From contig NZ_JAVDYC010000001.1 of NCBI RefSeq assembly GCF_031458255.1, positions 496,001-560,000 of the forward strand: a stretch of DNA of 64,000 nt, given 5' to 3'. This stretch comes from Catenuloplanes niger (GTDB taxonomy: Bacteria > Actinomycetota > Actinomycetes > Mycobacteriales > Micromonosporaceae). Both the position numbers and the translations under genes were made by a program. Position 1 is the stretch's first letter, and each line of letters opens with the position of its first letter. The notes beneath the pieces were generated by a model, which made no database searches, was not told the origin of the DNA, and saw only the letters and a list, made by a program, of their open reading frames with translations. Positions 14,710 to 23,350 of this stretch are shown here, piece after piece.

Positions 14710-16107
14710 TTAGACGCGCTCGAGACGCTCGACGGCCGGGGCCGGTCCCACCCGGCTGCCCGGCGGGATGAGCGACAGGCCGAACGCGATCAGGACCAGG
14801 ACGGTCTGGCTGACGAACGCCGTGGTGAAGTCCAGCTCGCCGTCGGCACCGGCCGCGCCGATCGCGATCCCGCCCAGGATCGCCACCCCGGCCGCCGCGC
14901 CCACCTGCTGTGCCGCGCTCACCAGGCCGCTGAGCAGGCCCGACTCGCCCTCGGTGGCATCCCGGACCGCGATCGCGATCGCGTTCACCAGGCCGATGCC
15001 GGCCCCCGCGCCGAGCAGCACGAACGCGCCGACGGTGTGCGCGGAATAACCGTCGTCCGCCGGGTTCAGGATCAGCCAGGTGAACCCGGCGAGCAGCAGG
15101 ACCAGCCCGGCCGTGCAGGCGCGGGCCGGCCCGAACGGCCGGGCCACCACGGGGGCCAGCGCGCTGCCGACGATGATCATGAGGGGCAGCGGCGCCTGGC
15201 CGAGCCCGGCCGACTGCGCGTCCAGGCCCTGCACCTGCTGCAGGTACTGCGGGAGCAGGAAGAACATGCTGCCGAACACGCCGCCGAGCGCCATCACAAC
15301 CGCGCTCGCCCGGATGACCGGGCCGCGGCCGAACAACTCCAGCGGCACCAGCGGATTCGCGGCGCGGCGCTCGACGGCGACGAACGCGGCCAGGAACACC
15401 AGGCCGGCCGCGATCGCGACGAACGAGCCCGGCTCGCTCCACCGCGACTCCGAGGCGGACACCACGCCGTACGCGATCGCGGAGATGCCGCCGGTGATGG
15501 TGATCGCGCCGGGCACGTCGATCCGGCCCGGGCGCCCACGCACCGGGGGCACCGAGCGCAGCACCAGCACCATGCTGAGCAGGCCGACCGGCACCGGTGC
15601 CCAGAACACCGCCGACCAGCCGAACGCCTGGGTGAGCACGCCGCCGAGCAGGAAGCCGAGCAGGCCACCGGCGCCGGAGACGGCACCCCAGATCCCGACG
15701 GTACGGGTGCGTTCCGCCGGCGTCACCGAGATGGCGAGCGCGAGCGCCAGCGCGGACGGGATCACGATCGCGCCGCCGATGCCCTGCCCGACCCGGCCGG
15801 CGATCAGCATCGGGCCGTTCACGGCGAACGCGCAGAACGCGGTCGCGACCAGGTAGACGACCATGCCGACGACGTAGATCCGCCGGCCGCCGACCACGTC
15901 CGCGAGCCGGCCGCCGAGCAGCAGCAGACCGGCGAGCGGCACCAGATAGCTGCTCGCCACCAGCGTCAGCTCGGCCGCCGTCAGCCCCAGACCCGCGCGG
16001 ATGTCCGGTCCGGCCAGGTTCGTCATCGCGGCGTCCAGGACGACCAGGAACATCGAACTCGCCAGACCCAGCAGCGCGGCCCCCCGGGGCACCGGTGTCC
16101 TGCTCAT
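14710..16107 (-). CDS. MFS transporter, DHA2-like drug exporter
   Basis: 465 residues with about 14 hydrophobic segments. GLASSMFLVVLDAAMTNLAGPDI is the first helix with the D-x2-x-TNLA motif typical of 14-helix H+ antiporters. LLLLGGRLADVVGGRRIYVVG is motif A between helices 2 and 3, and GAVSGAGGLLGFLLGGVLTQ is the antiporter motif C. The start is ATG 16107, just before the first helix; the frame extends upstream but with no family residues. The substrate is unknown, and no dedicated regulator is adjacent. Confidence 0.9.
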   Translation of the reverse strand: MSRTPVPRGAALLGLASSMFLVVLDAAMTNLAGPDIRAGLGLTAAELTLVASSYLVPLAGLLLLGGRLADVVGGRRIYVVGMVVYLVATAFCAFAVNGPMLIAGRVGQGIGGAIVIPSALALALAISVTPAERTRTVGIWGAVSGAGGLLGFLLGGVLTQAFGWSAVFWAPVPVGLLSMVLVLRSVPPVRGRPGRIDVPGAITITGGISAIAYGVVSASESRWSEPGSFVAIAAGLVFLAAFVAVERRAANPLVPLELFGRGPVIRASAVVMALGGVFGSMFFLLPQYLQQVQGLDAQSAGLGQAPLPLMIIVGSALAPVVARPFGPARACTAGLVLLLAGFTWLILNPADDGYSAHTVGAFVLLGAGAGIGLVNAIAIAVRDATEGESGLLSGLVSAAQQVGAAAGVAILGGIAIGAAGADGELDFTTAFVSQTVLVLIAFGLSLIPPGSRVGPAPAVERLERV

Positions 16108-16255
16108 CGTCGTCCTCTCGTCGGTAGCGTCATCGAGGTCCGTGACGACGAGCGGCGAGCGGCGCTCCGGCACCGCTCCCGCCGTACTCACCGGTCGGGA
16201 CGTCTCGTTTCTACCGGCGGCGCGGATCGCGAACCACGGCCCACCGATCCCCCTC

Positions 16256-16332
16256 TGCGCACGCCCGGACGCGACACCACGCCCGTGACGCGACACCACG
16301 CCCGGACACGACACCGCGCCCGGGACACCGGC
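16256..16332. repeat. Short ~18-bp tandem repeat, about 3-4 copies
   Basis: Imperfect units GACGCGACACCACGCCCG follow one another in the 280-bp gap between the MFS gene start and the 3' end of the flippase-like gene. Apart from these units nothing is recognised between 16108 and 16386. Confidence 0.65.
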
Positions 16333-16386
16333 GGGCGGCGTCACGGGCGCGCGGTGCGGGCGGCGACGGAGGCCGCGGGAACGAAC

Positions 16387-17448
16387 CTAGGCGGCCGCGG
16401 GCTCCAGGGCCTTGAGCGTCCGTGGCGGCACCACGTCCGTGACGATCAGCTGCTCCACCGGGGCCGGTGCGGGCGCCGGCACCGGAGCCGGGTGCGGCAC
16501 TTCCGGTGCCTCCGCGGCCCGATGGCGGGCGACCAGGCGGACGGCCAGGACCGCAACCCCCGGCAGGCTCGCCACCAGGGCGAACAGCCCGTAGACGACC
16601 GCCACCGTGAGGCCCTGCGCGGCGCCGAGGCCGGTCGTGGCGAACGCCCACGCCAGGAAACCCTCACGCGGGCCGAAGCCGCCGATGCTGACGGGCAGCA
16701 CCATCACCAGCAGCGCGGTGACCAGCAGCGGGAGCAGCGTGCCCAGCGGAGCGACGGACCCGGCCGCGCGCGCCGCCAGCAGGAACGTGGCCAGGTGACC
16801 GCCGAGCACGACCGCGGACGCCAGCAGGATGCCCGGCCAGGTGCGGCGGGCGAGCAGGCCCCGCCGGACGTCGCCGGTCGCGGTGCGCCAGGCCCGCCGC
16901 ACACGGCCGGGGTTGCGGCGCAGCCTGACCGCCACGACGCCGGCGGCCGGCACGGCACCGACGGCGAGCACGGCGAGCAGGGCCGGGGAGACCGACACCA
17001 TGTCCGCGACCGCGACCGCGAGACCCGGATGCGCGATCAGCACCGCGGCGCCGACCGCGAACAGCATGATCTGCCCGGCGGTACGTTCCAGCACCACCGC
17101 GCGCACGCCGCGGCCCACGTCGCCGGTGTCGCGGCCGTTGCGGACCGCCCGGTCGACGTCGCCGAGCAGGCCGCCGGGAAGCGTGGCGTTGAGGAACAGC
17201 GCCTGGTAGTAGTCCGCGATCGCACCGCGCAACGGCAGCCGGATGCCGAGGCCCCGCGCGGTCAGGCACCAGCGCCAGGCGCTGAAGACCGTGGTCAGCA
17301 GCCCGATCCCGGCGGCCGCGAGCAACGTCGGCCAGGTCAGCACGCGCAGGCTGTCCAGGAACGCGACCGATCCGAGCCGCCAGAACAGCAGCGCGATGAT
17401 CGCGGCGCCGGCGACCGGCTTCGCCCAGGAAAGGATCTTCTGCAGCAT
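16387..17448 (-). CDS. Lysylphosphatidylglycerol synthase-TM/flippase-like (YbhN family) membrane protein
   Basis: 353 residues, 8-9 hydrophobic segments. The first is VAGAAIIALLFWRLG; the family signature YYQALFLNATLPGGLLGDVDRAV (about 80-102) and VLPVSIGGFGPREGFLAWAF (about 250-270) are those of the MprF/AglD-type transmembrane domain. It lacks the soluble lysyl-transfer domain, so it probably flips a lipid-linked molecule. A Pro/Ala-rich cytoplasmic tail ends it. It is translationally coupled (TGATG) to the methyltransferase upstream, and a CDP-alcohol phosphatidyltransferase is divergent from that pair, which supports a role in making or moving a lipid conjugate. Confidence 0.9.
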   Translation of the reverse strand: MLQKILSWAKPVAGAAIIALLFWRLGSVAFLDSLRVLTWPTLLAAAGIGLLTTVFSAWRWCLTARGLGIRLPLRGAIADYYQALFLNATLPGGLLGDVDRAVRNGRDTGDVGRGVRAVVLERTAGQIMLFAVGAAVLIAHPGLAVAVADMVSVSPALLAVLAVGAVPAAGVVAVRLRRNPGRVRRAWRTATGDVRRGLLARRTWPGILLASAVVLGGHLATFLLAARAAGSVAPLGTLLPLLVTALLVMVLPVSIGGFGPREGFLAWAFATTGLGAAQGLTVAVVYGLFALVASLPGVAVLAVRLVARHRAAEAPEVPHPAPVPAPAPAPVEQLIVTDVVPPRTLKALEPAAA

Positions 17449-18284
17449 CAGGAGGCCTCTCCGGGCAGCGCCAGCAGGTCGGTGTGATGCACGACGACGG
17501 TCAGCTCACCGGCCGCGGCCTGCGCGAGCCGGCGCCGCAGGTACTCGTCGATCTCGTGCTCGACGCTCGCCGCACGGCCGAGCCGGGTGGACGCGGCCGT
17601 GACCCAGCCGCGCAGCCACTCCGCGATCAGCTCCCGGCGGTCCGGACCGAGGTGCCACCGGCTGGGCCGCGCGTGCACCGTCGCCCCACGCTCCTCGAAC
17701 GCCGCGCTGATCACCTCGACGGCCTCCGCACCGAGCAGCGTGCGGCCGGCCACGTGCTGCCGCAGATGCTCGTTGAACGCGCTGTTCAGCGGCCCGTCCA
17801 GCGGCTCGGCCGGGCTCAGCTCCGCGAGCCCGCTGACCGAGAGCGTGAGCAGCGCGGGCGTGCCCGACTCGGCACAGGCCCCCGCGAGCCGGGCGGCGTC
17901 GTCCGCGTCCAGCAGGTCCAGCAGCGCGGACGCGGTGACCAGCGACACGCCCTCCAGGTCGGCCGCGGACAACTCGGTGATGTCACCCTGCCGGGTCTCC
18001 ACCGTGATCGCGCCGCCGCTGCCGATCATGCTGGCCGCGGCCACGCCGAGCAGGTCCGGGTCGCGATCCTGCAGGATCCAGTGCTGGCGGCCGTCGAGCC
18101 GCGGCGCGAGCCACCGGGCCATCGAACCGGTGCCGCAGCCGAGGTCGAGGATCACCGGGTCCGGCACGTCCGCCAGCCGGCCGCGAAGCTCGTCGGCCAG
18201 CTCCGTCGCCCGGGCCGCGGCGTCCGCCGGCTCACGCAGGTCCAGCCACGTCGAGGCGTACCTCGGCGCTTCCGCGACACTCAT
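17448..18284 (-). CDS. Class I SAM-dependent methyltransferase
   Basis: 278 residues. Motif I is VILDLGCGTGSMARWLAPRL (about 45-64), followed by the acidic loop HWILQDRDPDLLG and motif QGDITELSAADLEGVSLVTAS. The target is unknown. It begins about 200 bp from the divergent CDP-alcohol phosphatidyltransferase, and its stop overlaps the start of the flippase-like gene (TGATG). The three genes therefore form one functional group, probably a lipid or small-molecule modification pathway. Confidence 0.9.
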   Translation of the reverse strand: MSVAEAPRYASTWLDLREPADAAARATELADELRGRLADVPDPVILDLGCGTGSMARWLAPRLDGRQHWILQDRDPDLLGVAAASMIGSGGAITVETRQGDITELSAADLEGVSLVTASALLDLLDADDAARLAGACAESGTPALLTLSVSGLAELSPAEPLDGPLNSAFNEHLRQHVAGRTLLGAEAVEVISAAFEERGATVHARPSRWHLGPDRRELIAEWLRGWVTAASTRLGRAASVEHEIDEYLRRRLAQAAAGELTVVVHHTDLLALPGEAS

Positions 18285-18480
18285 CCCGGCCTCCACTGAC
18301 GGTAACGATCCCGGTCCCGCGCACCGGCCGGTCAAGATCTCCGGCGGTTCGCGTCACCTGGAGGTACGGACGTTTCGCGGATCCGGTTCGAAGATCCGGT
18401 GAACCGTCCGCCGGAAGTTTCCGTGTTGACAGAACGCGACCGGCGGTGACCCGCCGCGGTCCCGGCATGGAGGCAGCACA

Positions 18481-19206
18481 GTGACAGCAGGCGTATGGAC
18501 CGGCACCGTCAGTCCCCTTCGCGGCCCCGCGGCCGGGCTGCTCGCCCAGTTCGCGGTGCTCGGTGGCCTCACCGCCGCGGTCGGTCTCGGCGCCACCGGC
18601 TGGATCGCCGGCACGGTCTACGCGCTCGCGCTCGGCACCCTGCTGACCGGCGCCATGCACCGCGCCGGGATGCGGGTCTTCGGCCCGGCGAACGCGGTCA
18701 CGCTGGCTCGCGCCACGCTGATCGGCGGCGTCACGGCACTGGTCGCGGACGTCCAGCGCACGCCGGTCGCGGTCCTGGTGGTGCTCGCGTCGGTGGCGCT
18801 GGTCCTGGACGGCGTGGACGGGATCGTGGCCCGCCGCACCGGCAGCAGCTCACCGTTCGGGGCCCGCTTCGACGGCGAGGTGGACGCGTTCCTGATCCTG
18901 GTGCTGAGCGTCTTCGTGGCGTTCCACCTGGGCTGGTGGGTGCTGGCGATCGGCGCGTTCCGGTACGCGTTCGTGGCCGCCGGCTGGCACCTCACCTGGC
19001 TGCGGAACGACCTGCCGGTGCGCTACTCCCGCAAGACGGTCGCCGCGATCCAGGGCGTCGTGCTGGTCGCGGCCGCGTCGGGCGTGCTGCCGGGCGTGGC
19101 CGCCGGGCTCCTGGTGGCGGGGGCCCTGGCGGCGCTGGTGTGGTCCTTCGGGCGGGACATCGCCTACCTGCACCGCACCTACGGTGCATCGGCCGACGTG
19201 GCCTGA
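18481..19206 (+). CDS. CDP-alcohol phosphatidyltransferase family protein
   Basis: 241 residues with about six membrane segments. The full catalytic motif D-G-x2-D-G-x-x-A-R-x8-G-x3-D-x3-D is in LDGVDGIVARRTG and PFGARFDGEVDAF (about residues 104-131). The enzyme moves a phospho-alcohol group from a CDP-lipid or CDP-alcohol to an acceptor in the membrane. GGAGG lies seven bases before GTG 18481. The acceptor is not identifiable. The divergent methyltransferase and flippase suggest that the product is methylated and translocated. The 3' end overlaps the convergent MerR gene by 28 bp. Confidence 0.92.
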   Translation: MTAGVWTGTVSPLRGPAAGLLAQFAVLGGLTAAVGLGATGWIAGTVYALALGTLLTGAMHRAGMRVFGPANAVTLARATLIGGVTALVADVQRTPVAVLVVLASVALVLDGVDGIVARRTGSSSPFGARFDGEVDAFLILVLSVFVAFHLGWWVLAIGAFRYAFVAAGWHLTWLRNDLPVRYSRKTVAAIQGVVLVAAASGVLPGVAAGLLVAGALAALVWSFGRDIAYLHRTYGASADVA

Positions 19207-20054
19207 CCGTCGCGGTACCGCTCCGAGGCGGAGATGGCCTCGGCGAAGAGCTGCCCCGCGCGTTCCGCACAGCGTGTCCGGGCGGGTGACCAGTCGTACG
19301 GCATCTTGGTGACCGCCGCGCCGGCGCTCATCCGGGTGTCCGCCGGTTCGGTGTCGTCGACGGTCTCGAGGAGCTTCTCCTCCGCCACGTGCAGCCCGGC
19401 CTTCACGGCGGCCCGGTCCAGGGCCATGAGCTGGGCGCATCGACGCACGGCGAGTTCCTCCACGCGCGGGTCGTCGGGCCGCACGCCGTCGTCCAGCGCC
19501 GCCTCGGCCGCGTCCAGGCGGTCCTGCTCCGCCCGCAGGCCGGGGTCGGTGGCCAGCACGATGAACACGCTGGCCTGGATCGCGGCGCCGAGCGAGCCGA
19601 AGATGCGTTCCGTGACCAGCAGCGCGTCCACGTCGTCGGGGCGCAGCGCGCCCGGCGGCAGGTGGTCGAGCCGGCCGGTGACCGCCTCCGAGAGCAGTCC
19701 GAGCGGGCTGCCCACGGCCCGCAGGCGCCGGACGGCCGCGCGCCGGCGGGCGATGCCGGCCTCCTGCTCGGCCAGGGTCCGCTCCAGCCGGGCCAGCACG
19801 TCGTCGATGTCCCGGGTCCCGTCGAACGCGGCCCGCATGTCGTCGAGGCTGATACCGGCGTCCGCCATCTTGCGGATCCACAGCAGGCGGATCATGTCGT
19901 CGTAGCCGTAGCGGCGCCGGCCGTCCACGCCCCGCTCCGGCTCCGGCAGCAGGCCGATCTCGTGGTAGTGGCGGATGGCGCGCGGCGTCGTCCCGGCGAA
20001 GGCGGCGGCGTCACCGATCTTGACCTGGCGCGGCGGCATGACGGCGGAGAACAT
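19179..20054 (-). CDS. MerR family transcriptional regulator
   Basis: 291 residues. The N-terminal MerR winged helix is VKIGDAAAFAGTTPRAIRHY and HEIGLLPEPERGVDGRRRYG, followed by the dimer helix (LARLERTLAEQEAGIARRRA). The long C-terminal region (about 130-291) is all-helical, resembling the TipA/antibiotic-binding type in size but without recognisable ligand residues. The start at 20054 has AGAGG upstream; the next ATG (20039) has none. It probably regulates the divergent nuclease-family gene or itself. Confidence 0.88.
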   Translation of the reverse strand: MFSAVMPPRQVKIGDAAAFAGTTPRAIRHYHEIGLLPEPERGVDGRRRYGYDDMIRLLWIRKMADAGISLDDMRAAFDGTRDIDDVLARLERTLAEQEAGIARRRAAVRRLRAVGSPLGLLSEAVTGRLDHLPPGALRPDDVDALLVTERIFGSLGAAIQASVFIVLATDPGLRAEQDRLDAAEAALDDGVRPDDPRVEELAVRRCAQLMALDRAAVKAGLHVAEEKLLETVDDTEPADTRMSAGAAVTKMPYDWSPARTRCAERAGQLFAEAISASERYRDGQATSADAP

Positions 20055-20152
20055 GACAGCGGGAACCTCTTTCGTGCTGGGGTCCCTCAACGAGACCACA
20101 TGCCGCTACGGCAGGTGCCAGCTCGCGAGCGCGGGCCTGTAATGATCGCCGG

Positions 20153-21073
20153 ATGCGGAAGACGGTCGTGGTCGTACCGGCGGTGGTGTTGGCGGTTCTG
20201 ATCGGTTTTCCCGGGTTGGTGCCGAACGTGGGGCCGCGCCTCGGGAGCCTGCTCGAGACGTTCCTGCCGTGGCTGGGGCTCGGCGTCCCGGTGCTGTTCG
20301 GAGTCGCGCTGGTCCGGAGGTCACGGCTCGCGGCGGCCGCCGCGGTCCTGCCGATGGTCGCCTGGCTGGTGGTCTGCGGCGGGAAGCTGGCGCAGACCTC
20401 GGGGACCCCGGCCGACATCACGGTGGTGCAGCACAACCTCAGCGACGAGAACCCGGATCCGGCCGGGACCGCGCGCACGCTGCTCACCGCGGACGCGGAG
20501 CTGATCGGCGTGCAGGAGCTGCTGCCGGAGAACGTGGCCGCCTACGACGCGGTGCTGGCCACGGCGTACCCGCATCACGCGGTGCACGGCACGGTCGGGC
20601 TGTGGTCGCGCTACCCGATCGTGGAGTCCCGGTTGGTGGACATCCGGCCGGCGAGCCTGGACGACGGCAACTGGAACCGGGGGCTGCGCGCGGTCGTCGC
20701 CACGCTCCAGGGCGACGTGGCGGTCTACGTCGTGCACCTGCCCTCGCTGCGACTCGGGCCCGGTGGGTTCGGCAGTGACCGGCGCGACGAGTCCGCGGTG
20801 CGGCTCGGCGACGCGCTGGCCGCCGAGCCGCTGGAGCGGGTCGTGCTGATCGGGGATCTGAACGGCACCGTCGAGGACCGCGGGCTGCGTCCGATCACCG
20901 ACCGGGTGAGCACCGCGGGCGACCGGTTCGCGTTCTCCTGGCCGGCGCGCACACCGGTGGCCCGGATCGACCAGATCATGGCGCGGTCGATCGCGGTACG
21001 GACGGTGTGGGCGATGGACCGCACCGGCAGTGATCACCTGCCGATCATGGCCCGGCTCATGTTCCTGTCCTGA
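20153..21073 (+). CDS. Membrane-anchored endonuclease/exonuclease/phosphatase (EEP) family protein
   Basis: 306 residues. Three N-terminal hydrophobic segments (about 4-24, 38-55, 60-78) are followed by an EEP domain facing outward: ITVVQHNLSDENPDP, ELIGVQELLPEN (metal-binding Gln-Glu), VVLIGDLNGTVED (G-D-x-N), ARIDQIMA and the catalytic GSDHLPIMA. This architecture is common in actinomycete membrane proteins of unknown substrate, either secreted nucleic acid or phospholipid/inositol phosphates. It is monocistronic between MerR and a convergent hydrolase. Confidence 0.88.
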   Translation: MRKTVVVVPAVVLAVLIGFPGLVPNVGPRLGSLLETFLPWLGLGVPVLFGVALVRRSRLAAAAAVLPMVAWLVVCGGKLAQTSGTPADITVVQHNLSDENPDPAGTARTLLTADAELIGVQELLPENVAAYDAVLATAYPHHAVHGTVGLWSRYPIVESRLVDIRPASLDDGNWNRGLRAVVATLQGDVAVYVVHLPSLRLGPGGFGSDRRDESAVRLGDALAAEPLERVVLIGDLNGTVEDRGLRPITDRVSTAGDRFAFSWPARTPVARIDQIMARSIAVRTVWAMDRTGSDHLPIMARLMFLS

Positions 21074-21082
21074 CCCGCCGCC

Positions 21083-21889
21083 TCACCGCGCCGCGAGCCA
21101 GTCGAGCGCGCGCACCGCGGTCTCCGGCAGCACCGAGATGTGGCCGGCACCGGGGACGATCCACGACTCCGCGCCGGGGACCAGGCCGCGGGCGTGCGCG
21201 GCCGGCACCACCCGGTCGTCCGCGCCGTGCACCAGCAGCACCGGGACCTCGATCGTGGCCGGGTCGAAACCCCACGGCTGCACGTACGCGAGGTCGTCGT
21301 CGATCAGCGGGCCGGGACCGGCCGCGACCGCGGGCTCGACCACCTCGCCGAACCAGCCCCACTCCCCCTCCAGCGCGGCCCAGTCCGCGGGCGTGAAGTC
21401 GGGCATGGAGTCGCCGGCCGCGTGGGCCTCCTTGGCCGCGCGGCCGGCGATCGCGGCGCGCAGTCCGGCGACACCGGCCGGGCCCATGCCGTCGAACCAC
21501 GTCTCGTCGCGGCGCGGCGCCAGCCCGGCGACGGTCGCGGCCGCGGTCACCCGGCCGGGCAGCAGCGCGGCGCAGGCGAGCGCGTGCGGCCCGCCGCCGG
21601 AGTGCCCGAGCACGGCGAACTCCGCCACGCCCAGCGCGTCCGCGACCGCGGCCGCGTCCCGCGCGGCGGACGCGACGTCGCGGCCCGGCAGCGCCGTGGA
21701 CCCGCCGTAACCGGGCCGGTCGTAGCCGATCAGGCGGACACCGAGCCGATCCGCGGCCTCGAACAGCGGCCGGGGTGGCGTGCCGATGTTCGGCGTCCCG
21801 TGATGCCACATGACGACCCGCGTGCCCGTGCCCCGGTCGTAGGCGTGCAGCGTGCGTCCGTCGCCGGTGGTGATATCCATGCGCGCCAT
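21083..21889 (-). CDS. Alpha/beta-fold hydrolase
   Basis: 268 residues. The nucleophile elbow is G-H-S-G-G-G in FAVLGHSGGGPHALACAALL. The oxyanion region is VVMWHHGTPNIGTPP. The acid is in VPVLLVHGADDRVVPAAHA, and the catalytic His is in IVPGAGHISVLPE. This is a standard proline iminopeptidase/epoxide hydrolase-like fold with unknown substrate. The start could be ATG 21889 or ATG 21880; neither has a strong ribosome binding site. Confidence 0.9.
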   Translation of the reverse strand: MARMDITTGDGRTLHAYDRGTGTRVVMWHHGTPNIGTPPRPLFEAADRLGVRLIGYDRPGYGGSTALPGRDVASAARDAAAVADALGVAEFAVLGHSGGGPHALACAALLPGRVTAAATVAGLAPRRDETWFDGMGPAGVAGLRAAIAGRAAKEAHAAGDSMPDFTPADWAALEGEWGWFGEVVEPAVAAGPGPLIDDDLAYVQPWGFDPATIEVPVLLVHGADDRVVPAAHARGLVPGAESWIVPGAGHISVLPETAVRALDWLAAR

Positions 21890-21991
21890 TGTGATCGACG
21901 GGTACGACAGAACTGACCGTCGCGAGGTGGACCCCGAAGATCCGGCTCGTGACGGATGTGCGGCGTGAACAGCGTTAATACGCTTGGGGGC

Positions 21992-22663
21992 ATGACGATC
22001 TCGCTGGCTGAGGAACTGGTTCTGCTCGCCTACGACGACGAGGGTGCCGCGTCCGGCACCAGCACCTGGCTGGACTACGGCATCGCCGGCGCGCACCTGG
22101 TGGAGCTCGCGCTGGCGGAACGGATCGCGCTGACCGACGGCCGGGTCGACGTGGTCGACGCGACGCCGACCGGCTCGCCGCGGGCGGACGCGGCGCTGGC
22201 CACGATCGCGGCGGACGCGAAGCGGCGCAAGCCGGACGACTGGATCTACCGGCTGTCGAAGAAGGCCCGGCAGCCGGTGCTGGACGAGCTGGTGGGGGCC
22301 GGCATCCTGGAGCGGCGCGCGGACCGGGTGATGCGCATCTTCCCGGTCACCCGCTACCCGGCACCGCACGGTGTCGAGCCGGTGGCGGAGACGGAGCGCC
22401 GCGCGCTGCTGCGGGCCGCGATCGACGGTTCGGACACCGCGCCGGACACCCGGACGCTGGTGCTGTGCACGCTGATCGCCGCGCTCGACTGGGAGAAGCG
22501 GGTCTTCCCGGACCTGCCCCGGAAGGAGACCAAGAAGCGCCTGAAGGAGCTGGGCGAGTCGCACTGGGCCGGCAGCGCGGTGGGCCGCCTGATCAAGGAC
22601 CTGCAGGCCGCGATCATGATGACCACGGTCACGATCGCCGTCGCCGCCACGGCGGGCTCCTGA
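21992..22663 (+). CDS. GPP34 (GOLPH3-like) family protein, copy 1
   Basis: 223 residues. Begins MTISLAEELVLLAYDDEGAA, then IALTDGRVDVVDATPTGSPR, WIYRLSKKARQPVLDELVGA and IFPVTRYPAPHG: the helical GPP34 fold known from the eukaryotic Golgi phosphoprotein GOLPH3, which binds phosphatidylinositol-4-phosphate. In actinobacteria the role is unknown but membrane-lipid binding is plausible. A second, divergent copy lies at 27861-28511, and the two bracket the RibA/RibD-PTPS-glycosyltransferase block. Confidence 0.9.
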   Translation: MTISLAEELVLLAYDDEGAASGTSTWLDYGIAGAHLVELALAERIALTDGRVDVVDATPTGSPRADAALATIAADAKRRKPDDWIYRLSKKARQPVLDELVGAGILERRADRVMRIFPVTRYPAPHGVEPVAETERRALLRAAIDGSDTAPDTRTLVLCTLIAALDWEKRVFPDLPRKETKKRLKELGESHWAGSAVGRLIKDLQAAIMMTTVTIAVAATAGS

Positions 22664-22755
22664 TTACGCCCGCGTGACCCCGGCCGGGACCGTACGATCC
22701 AGGCAGGCGCTCTCTCTCGGCCGCCGTGGGGCGTCGTGCACCCGGAGGGGGAGAA

Positions 22756-23337
22756 ATGATGCCACGTCGTGCCACCGCCGTCATCGCGGGCGTGCTGTCG
22801 GTCCTGGCCGCCGCGCCCGCGCACGCCACCGCGGGCGCGTTCTGGGACAGCTTCGAGGAGCCGTGGGCGCCGACCGGGAGCTTCACCACGTACCGTGCGG
22901 GTCAGGTCTTCGGCCCGTGGGCCGTGATCGGCGGTGACGTGGACCTGATCGGCGGCGGCTACTGGGCGGCCCAGAACGAGGCGCAGTCGCTGGACCTGAA
23001 CGGCGCGCGGGCCGGCGCGATCCGGGCGACGTTCGGCACCACGCTGGCCGCGGACTACCGGGTCAGCTACCGCCTGTCCGGGAACCCGGCCGGCCCGCCG
23101 GAGGTCAAGACCGGCGTGGCCGGCGTCGACGGCCGGCCGCGGCAGGACTTCGCCTTCGACGCGACCCGGACCAGCAGGACCGCCATGGGGTACGTGGAGA
23201 TGTCGTTCACGTTCCGGGCCACGCGCGCGGCGACGTCGCTGGAGCTGACCAGCACCACGCCCGGCGCGTACGGCCCGGTGCTCGACAACGTCCTCGTGCA
23301 GAGCTGCACCATCACCGACTGTTCGGCCGGACGGTGA
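22756..23337 (+). CDS. Secreted DUF642/choice-of-anchor C-type protein
   Basis: 193 residues. The signal peptide is MMPRRATAVIAGVLSVLAAAPAHA, with cleavage likely after AHA. The mature part is a beta-sandwich of the DUF642/choice-of-anchor C type: WDSFEEPWAP, FGPWAVIGGDVDLIGGGYWA, SLDLNGARAGAIRATFGTT and LELTSTTPGAYGPVLDNVLV. Such domains bind carbohydrate or cell-wall polymers. GGAGGGGGAG precedes the ATG. Two C-terminal cysteines (SCTITDC) could form a disulfide. It ends 14 bp from the convergent RibA/RibD gene. Confidence 0.82.
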   Translation: MMPRRATAVIAGVLSVLAAAPAHATAGAFWDSFEEPWAPTGSFTTYRAGQVFGPWAVIGGDVDLIGGGYWAAQNEAQSLDLNGARAGAIRATFGTTLAADYRVSYRLSGNPAGPPEVKTGVAGVDGRPRQDFAFDATRTSRTAMGYVEMSFTFRATRAATSLELTSTTPGAYGPVLDNVLVQSCTITDCSAGR

Positions 23338-23350
23338 CGGTGCGGACCGG

